In this document: positions 60,252-64,000 of the stretch, piece after piece | How the letters are laid out: the number at the start of each line of letters is the position of its first letter | Numbering within the stretch: position 1 is the stretch's first letter | Program-made: the position numbers and the translations under genes | Notes under the pieces: generated by a model | Databases searched by the model: none | Seen by the model: only the letters and a program-made list of their open reading frames with translations | What the model was told of the DNA's origin: nothing | Assembly: GCF_000444995.1 (NCBI RefSeq) | Contig: NC_022041.1 | Span: 222,001 to 286,000, forward strand | DNA length: 64,000 nt | Direction: 5' to 3' | Source of the DNA: Paracoccus aminophilus JCM 7686 | GTDB lineage: Bacteria > Pseudomonadota > Alphaproteobacteria > Rhodobacterales > Rhodobacteraceae

Positions 60252-61345
60252 GGCGCGACACTCCGCCCGACCGGCTCGCCTTCGCGCAGCGAATGGACGC
60301 CGCGCGTCACGACTTCTTCGCCCGCGCGCAGGCCCGAAGCGATGGCAATACGCCCGCCGATCGCGGGGCCCTCGGTCGAAATTGCGCGCAGGCTGACCGC
60401 CGCGCTGTCGCCCTGACGCGAGACGACCCAGACATGGGGCCGGTCGTTCTGGATCAGGATCGCGGCGCTCGGCAGCGAAAGGATCTGATGCTGCGACGTG
60501 GCCGGGCGCGCGCGGATCAAGGTGCCCAGACGCAGCCCGTCGGGGTCGTTCAGCGTCAAGCGGACGCGCCGCGTGCGGGTTGCGGCATCGGCCACCGGCT
60601 CGATCAGGCTGACGGTGGCGCGGATGATGTCTTGCGGCGCGCTTTCAGACCAGACATCGAACTCATCGCCCGCCGTGACCGAAACCAGCGCGGTTTCGGG
60701 CAGGTCGATGCGGGCTTCGAGCTGGTCATCGGCCGAGAGCTTCAGGACCGGCGCGCCGGCGGAAACCACCGCCCCCGCATTTGCATAGACATCGCTGATC
60801 ACCCCGGCGAAAGGCGCATTCATCTTGGCATAACCTTCTGCGTCGCGGGCGCGGTTGAGTTCGGAATTGGCCTGCTGAAAGGTCGCCTGCGCCGAGACCA
60901 GCGCATTTTCGACCTGCTCAAGCTGCGCGGCAGAAGACACGTTGCGCGCGACCAAGGCGCGCGTGCGCTCGGCGGTGGATTGGGCGGTCTTGAGATTGAC
61001 CTCGGCCGCCTCGACCGCCGCGGTTGCTGCCGCGACATTGCCCTGAAGATCATCGGGATCGAGCGCGGCGAGAAGCGCGCCTTCGCTGACGGTATCGCCG
61101 ACATCGACCCGCCGCTCAATCAGGCGGCCAAGGGTCTGAAAGCCCAGCACGACCTCGATTTTCGAGGTGACAACGCCGGGCACCGAGCGCTCGCGCTGGG
61201 GGCGGTCGTCAAGGATTTCGCTGACGACGGGACGCGGCGGGGCGGGCTCTGCCTCGGGATGCTGCCAGGGAAAGGTGAAGGCCGCAGCGGGGCCAACCTG
61301 TGCCGCCAGAAGGAAAGCCGAAACGAGGGACAGAAGACGGGTCAC
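60248..61345 (-). CDS. RND periplasmic adaptor protein 2
   Basis: The 365-residue membrane-fusion protein starts with GTG, overlapping the upstream adaptor stop. A signal-like N-terminus (LLSLVSAFLLAAQVGPAAAF) lacks a lipobox cysteine. A lipoyl half (GRLIERRVDVGDTVSEGALL), a coiled-coil hairpin (about 90-165), KMNAPFAGVISDVYANAGAV and the beta-barrel part follow. It works with the RND pump encoded next, overlapping by 4 bases. Confidence 0.92.
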   Translation of the reverse strand: MTRLLSLVSAFLLAAQVGPAAAFTFPWQHPEAEPAPPRPVVSEILDDRPQRERSVPGVVTSKIEVVLGFQTLGRLIERRVDVGDTVSEGALLAALDPDDLQGNVAAATAAVEAAEVNLKTAQSTAERTRALVARNVSSAAQLEQVENALVSAQATFQQANSELNRARDAEGYAKMNAPFAGVISDVYANAGAVVSAGAPVLKLSADDQLEARIDLPETALVSVTAGDEFDVWSESAPQDIIRATVSLIEPVADAATRTRRVRLTLNDPDGLRLGTLIRARPATSQHQILSLPSAAILIQNDRPHVWVVSRQGDSAAVSLRAISTEGPAIGGRIAIASGLRAGEEVVTRGVHSLREGEPVGRSVAP

Positions 61346-62412
61346 GGCGCATCTCCGGCTGCGGCGATCTTGCGACCGGGAAAGAGCATCTGCGACCCGG
61401 CGCCGACGACCTGCGCGCCCGCCGAAAGCCCCGAGGCGACGACGACGCTTTCGGTGGTGAAGCGTTCGATCGTGATGGGGGTCAGCGTCACGCGCATCTC
61501 ATCGGTCACGGTCCAGACCGCCGGGCCCTCGGCATTGGCGGTCAGCGCAGTCCAAGGCACCGAAATGCCGCGACCGGCGGGGAAATGCACGGTCCCCCGC
61601 ACCGCAGCCCCCAGAAGCGCCGTATCGGTTGCGACCCCGTCGATATAGGCGCGGACGGTCACCGAGCCGGTATGCGGATCGACCAGAGGCGAGATTTCGC
61701 GGACGCTGGCCTTCATCGCAGGCAGATGCAGATCAATCCCCTCGATGCTTACGGGAACCCCCAGCGCGTTCTTCAGAAGCGGCAGGTCGGGGGTCTGGAA
61801 CACCGCCTCGAGCCCACTTGTCGCGGCGAGCGAAATCACCGTTTGGGCTGCGGCGACGATCTGTCCGACCTCGACGCTGCGGTTGGTCACGACCGAATCC
61901 GTCGGCGCGCGCAACACGGTGTCTTCCAGCGCCCTCTGCGCCTGCTCAAGCTCGGTCCGGGCCTGCGTGACCCCGCCCTCGGCGGCCGAAAGTGCCTGAT
62001 CGGCGCTGTCGAGGCCCGCGCGCGTGCCCACCCCATGATCAAGCATCGCGGCGGCGCGGGTGCGCGCCTGCGCCGATTGATCGCGGCTGGCCTCTGCCGA
62101 GGCAAGCTTCGCTTGCGCCACATTGAGCGCCTGTTCCTGCTGCAGCGCGTCGGTGCGTGCGAGCGGCTGATCCTTGGTGACGTGATCGCCCTCGGAGACC
62201 ATGACTTCGGCAATGCGCCCGCCCTGGCGAAAGCCGATATTCACAGTGTCGCGCGCCTGAATCGAGCCGGCCAATGTGGTGTCAAAGGTCAGCGGGGCCT
62301 CTTTGACGGTCACGATCTCGACCAGCAGCGGGACCTCGACCTGCGCCGGAGCCTCGGCGCGCAGGGGCGTCGCGGCCAGCAGAAGGAGAAAGGGCAGGAT
62401 GAGCGACTTCAT
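61342..62412 (-). CDS. RND periplasmic adaptor protein 1
   Basis: The 356-residue membrane-fusion protein starts at ATG 62412 with a signal peptide (LILPFLLLLAATPLRA-E). The domains are RQGGRIAEVMVSEGDHVTKD (lipoyl half), a coiled coil (QQEQALNVAQAKLASAEASR), VLRAPTDSVVTNRSVEVGQI, and a barrel domain. It is the first gene of the adaptor-adaptor-pump operon. Two different adaptors for one pump may form a mixed hexamer, as proposed for other RND systems with paired adaptors. The ribosome binding site is weak. Confidence 0.9.
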   Translation of the reverse strand: MKSLILPFLLLLAATPLRAEAPAQVEVPLLVEIVTVKEAPLTFDTTLAGSIQARDTVNIGFRQGGRIAEVMVSEGDHVTKDQPLARTDALQQEQALNVAQAKLASAEASRDQSAQARTRAAAMLDHGVGTRAGLDSADQALSAAEGGVTQARTELEQAQRALEDTVLRAPTDSVVTNRSVEVGQIVAAAQTVISLAATSGLEAVFQTPDLPLLKNALGVPVSIEGIDLHLPAMKASVREISPLVDPHTGSVTVRAYIDGVATDTALLGAAVRGTVHFPAGRGISVPWTALTANAEGPAVWTVTDEMRVTLTPITIERFTTESVVVASGLSAGAQVVGAGSQMLFPGRKIAAAGDAP

Positions 62413-62495
62413 ATCCAAGGCACGGTTTCCATCATGGCCGCGATTGACCTCAGCTTCGCGGCGATTGTCCAGCCTCTCCCGGTCGTGAGCCCGCG

Positions 62496-63674
62496 TCATA
62501 GGGTCGCGAGCGCCTGTTCCAGCGCGCGCACCGCAGGATCTATGTCTGAGAAATCATTGTAAAGAGGCGCGAAGCCGATGCGCAACCGATCCGGGGCAGG
62601 GCAGTCAGCGATAACGCCCTGTGCTTGCAGGCTTTGCGTCAAATGAGCGGCTTTGGGGTGGTGATAGATCAGCTCGGCCCCGCGCGCCGCCGCGATTCGC
62701 GGCGAAATCAGCGTGAGGCCCGGGCAATGGGCATCGACCTCTGCCAGAAAGGCCTGCCCGAGCGCGCCCGCGCGTTGGCTGATCGCCGTCAGATCCAGCC
62801 CGGCCCAGAGATCGAGAGCCGCGTCGAGCGCGGTGAGCGCGATCAGCGACGGCGTGCCCAGCCGCAGGCGGTCAATCTTGCGCGGCGGGTGAGGATCCGC
62901 AGCCGTTTGATCCGGAGAGGATGGCCGGTCGGCCTTTTGTCCCTGCAAAGCGGGGGTGACGCGGTCGATGAAGCGGTTTGACGCCCAGAGAAAGGCCGGG
63001 GCTCCGGGGCCGCCGTTCAGATATTGCTCGGTGCGTCCGACCGCAAAATCGGCGCAGGCACCAGCAAGATCAATCTCCAGCGCCCCGACCGCATGGGAGA
63101 GATCCCAAACCGTCAGCGCGCCCGCCTCATGTGTAAGCCGCGTCAGCGTGGCGATGTCGCGCCGCTCGGCGGTTTGGACATTGACCGCCGACATCGCCAG
63201 CACAGCCACGTCATCGCACAGGCAATAGCAGATCCGCGTGGGATCAATGACGCGCAGACGGCAACCCAGCGCCCGGGCGATCCCCTCCATCACCGCGAGA
63301 TCCGAGGCCGAATTGCTGGTGTCGGTCAGAACGACGGTCCGTTTCGGTCCGGTGTACAGCGAGACCGCCGCGGAAATTGCCTGAAAAAGCTGGAGCTGGA
63401 GCGTTTCCCCCAGCGTGACCTCGCCCTGTCTCACACCGATCAGGGGCGCAATCTTGTCCCCGATCCGGCCCGGCAGATCCTCCCAGTCCGCCGTGAACCG
63501 CTCAGAGCCCAGATCCGCCGCTCCACCCGGCATCATCAGGCGACAGAGCCGCTCTTTCGCCGACCGTGGCATCAGGCCAAAGCGGGAACCCGCAAGATAG
63601 ACCAGCCCGTCGGGCAGATCGAAAGCGGCCTTGCTGCGCGCGAAAATGCTGCCGTCTTCGCTCACCCTTGTCAT
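62496..63674 (-). CDS. Kynureninase-like protein lacking the PLP lysine
   Basis: The 392-residue protein keeps the kynureninase fold and several blocks: YLAGSRFGLMPRSAKERL (family YLDGNSLG...), VWDLSHAVGALEIDLAGACA (the Asp and His that contact PLP), ADFAVGRTEQYLNGGPGAPA and RIGFAPLYNDFSD. In active enzymes the fourth block reads Y-K-Y-L-N, with lysine holding PLP. Here it is T-E-Q-Y-L-N (codon CAA for Gln). The usual active-site GWxGH block is also replaced by GQKAD. It therefore cannot work as a normal kynureninase; it may bind ligand or be decaying. The frame is otherwise intact. It stands 84 bases upstream of the RND operon on the same strand. Confidence 0.8.
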   Translation of the reverse strand: MTRVSEDGSIFARSKAAFDLPDGLVYLAGSRFGLMPRSAKERLCRLMMPGGAADLGSERFTADWEDLPGRIGDKIAPLIGVRQGEVTLGETLQLQLFQAISAAVSLYTGPKRTVVLTDTSNSASDLAVMEGIARALGCRLRVIDPTRICYCLCDDVAVLAMSAVNVQTAERRDIATLTRLTHEAGALTVWDLSHAVGALEIDLAGACADFAVGRTEQYLNGGPGAPAFLWASNRFIDRVTPALQGQKADRPSSPDQTAADPHPPRKIDRLRLGTPSLIALTALDAALDLWAGLDLTAISQRAGALGQAFLAEVDAHCPGLTLISPRIAAARGAELIYHHPKAAHLTQSLQAQGVIADCPAPDRLRIGFAPLYNDFSDIDPAVRALEQALATL

Positions 63675-63870
63675 GCCTCCTGCCGGGAGCTCTCTCGGAA
63701 AGGCTAGGGGCGAATGATGAAGAAAATCGGAAATTAAGGCAGACCGTGAAAATGCACGGCATTAACGCGACCAGCGTGCCGCTGAAACGACTTGCCGCCC
63801 CGCCTTGGGGCCGGGCGGCTTTCGCAGTCCGCGACCGCTGAAACAAGAAGAGGGTCGCGGTTGCGGGGGC

Positions 63871-64000
63871 TTAGGTGGCGCCGAACTCGTCGGGATTGGG
63901 GCCAAAGCGATGCGCGCGATCCATCTGGTCGAGCTTGGTCATCTCGTCATTCGACAGATGAACCTTGAGCGCGCCGAAATTCTCGGCAAGCCGGGTTGCG
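63871..64000 (-). CDS. Aldo/keto reductase, C-terminal end (gene continues past the right edge)
   Basis: The last 43 codons before a TAA at 63871 read ATRLAENFGALKVHLSNDEM, then TKLDQMDRAHRFGPNPDEFG. This is the usual C-terminus of aldo/keto reductases of the 2,5-diketo-gluconate reductase group ('R...NF.AL...LS.DEM..LD.MDR..R'). The catalytic part lies outside the window. Confidence 0.8.
   Translation of the reverse strand, partial: ATRLAENFGALKVHLSNDEMTKLDQMDRAHRFGPNPDEFGAT

Noticed and set aside
1-64000. CRISPR array, tRNA or rRNA genes
   Set aside because: No regularly spaced repeats and no tRNA cloverleaf or rRNA core sequence was noticed on either strand. A tRNA scan would be needed to be certain for tRNA genes.

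Overview
The window looks like chromosome of an alphaproteobacterium of the Rhodobacteraceae, most like Paracoccus. The evidence is the GC-rich, codon-biased core right of about 20 kb, the neighbourhood ftsK / class I aminotransferase / amidase / ubiH-like / lolA, the modABC genes with a single-domain ModE-type regulator, and the choX-betC pair. No rRNA, tRNA or CRISPR array was recognised. Genus and species are inference.

Region 1 (1-19.9 kb) is an accessory island with lower GC, long gene-poor gaps and IS elements. Its left edge carries the start of a TniQ-like transposition gene and its right edge an AAA+ ATPase followed by a DUF6634-like gene split by an IS. Between them lies a series of defence-type genes: an HNH-like zinc protein, a predicted pPIWI-associating nuclease, an XRE/ImmA-IrrE/exonuclease-I-like trio, and a divergent operon encoding a DUF2188 protein, a ComEC-type metallo-beta-lactamase-fold protein, an E2-E1-JAB triple fusion and a four-helix membrane protein. 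An AbiTii protein, a proteasome/HslV-like Ntn-hydrolase candidate and a SIR2-like protein follow. Two identical 1197-bp IS3-family copies lie as direct repeats at 2.5 and 17.2 kb and bracket most of this cargo.

Region 2 (20-32 kb) carries a MarR-EmrB-EmrA drug-efflux operon with a twin palindromic operator, a small orphan gene, a LysR regulator, and a LuxR regulator divergent from an SDR / aldonolactone-oxidase / EutH-like transporter operon. An MFS exporter with a divergent LysR regulator and a SleB-like lipoprotein follow.

Region 3 (32-48.5 kb) is housekeeping: FtsK, aminotransferase, amidase, UbiH-like hydroxylase, LolA, a lytic transglycosylase, molybdate uptake (modABC with its regulator), thiolase, choline sulfatase with a choline-binding protein, and a DUF1003 membrane protein.

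Region 4 (48.7-64 kb) starts with a strongly structured, terminator-ended small RNA containing an 18-codon ORF. It continues with a YhhQ-type transporter, a beta-lactamase-fold hydrolase, a phytase-like esterase, MepA, an MFS permease, a hotdog thioesterase, YggT, RecQ, an RND pump with two adaptor proteins, a kynureninase-like protein lacking the PLP lysine, and the C-terminus of an aldo/keto reductase.

The strongest candidate for a little-described system is the ubiquitin-conjugation-like operon at 7.0-11.6 kb, with its divergent repressor/protease/exonuclease genes at 4.6-6.9 kb.
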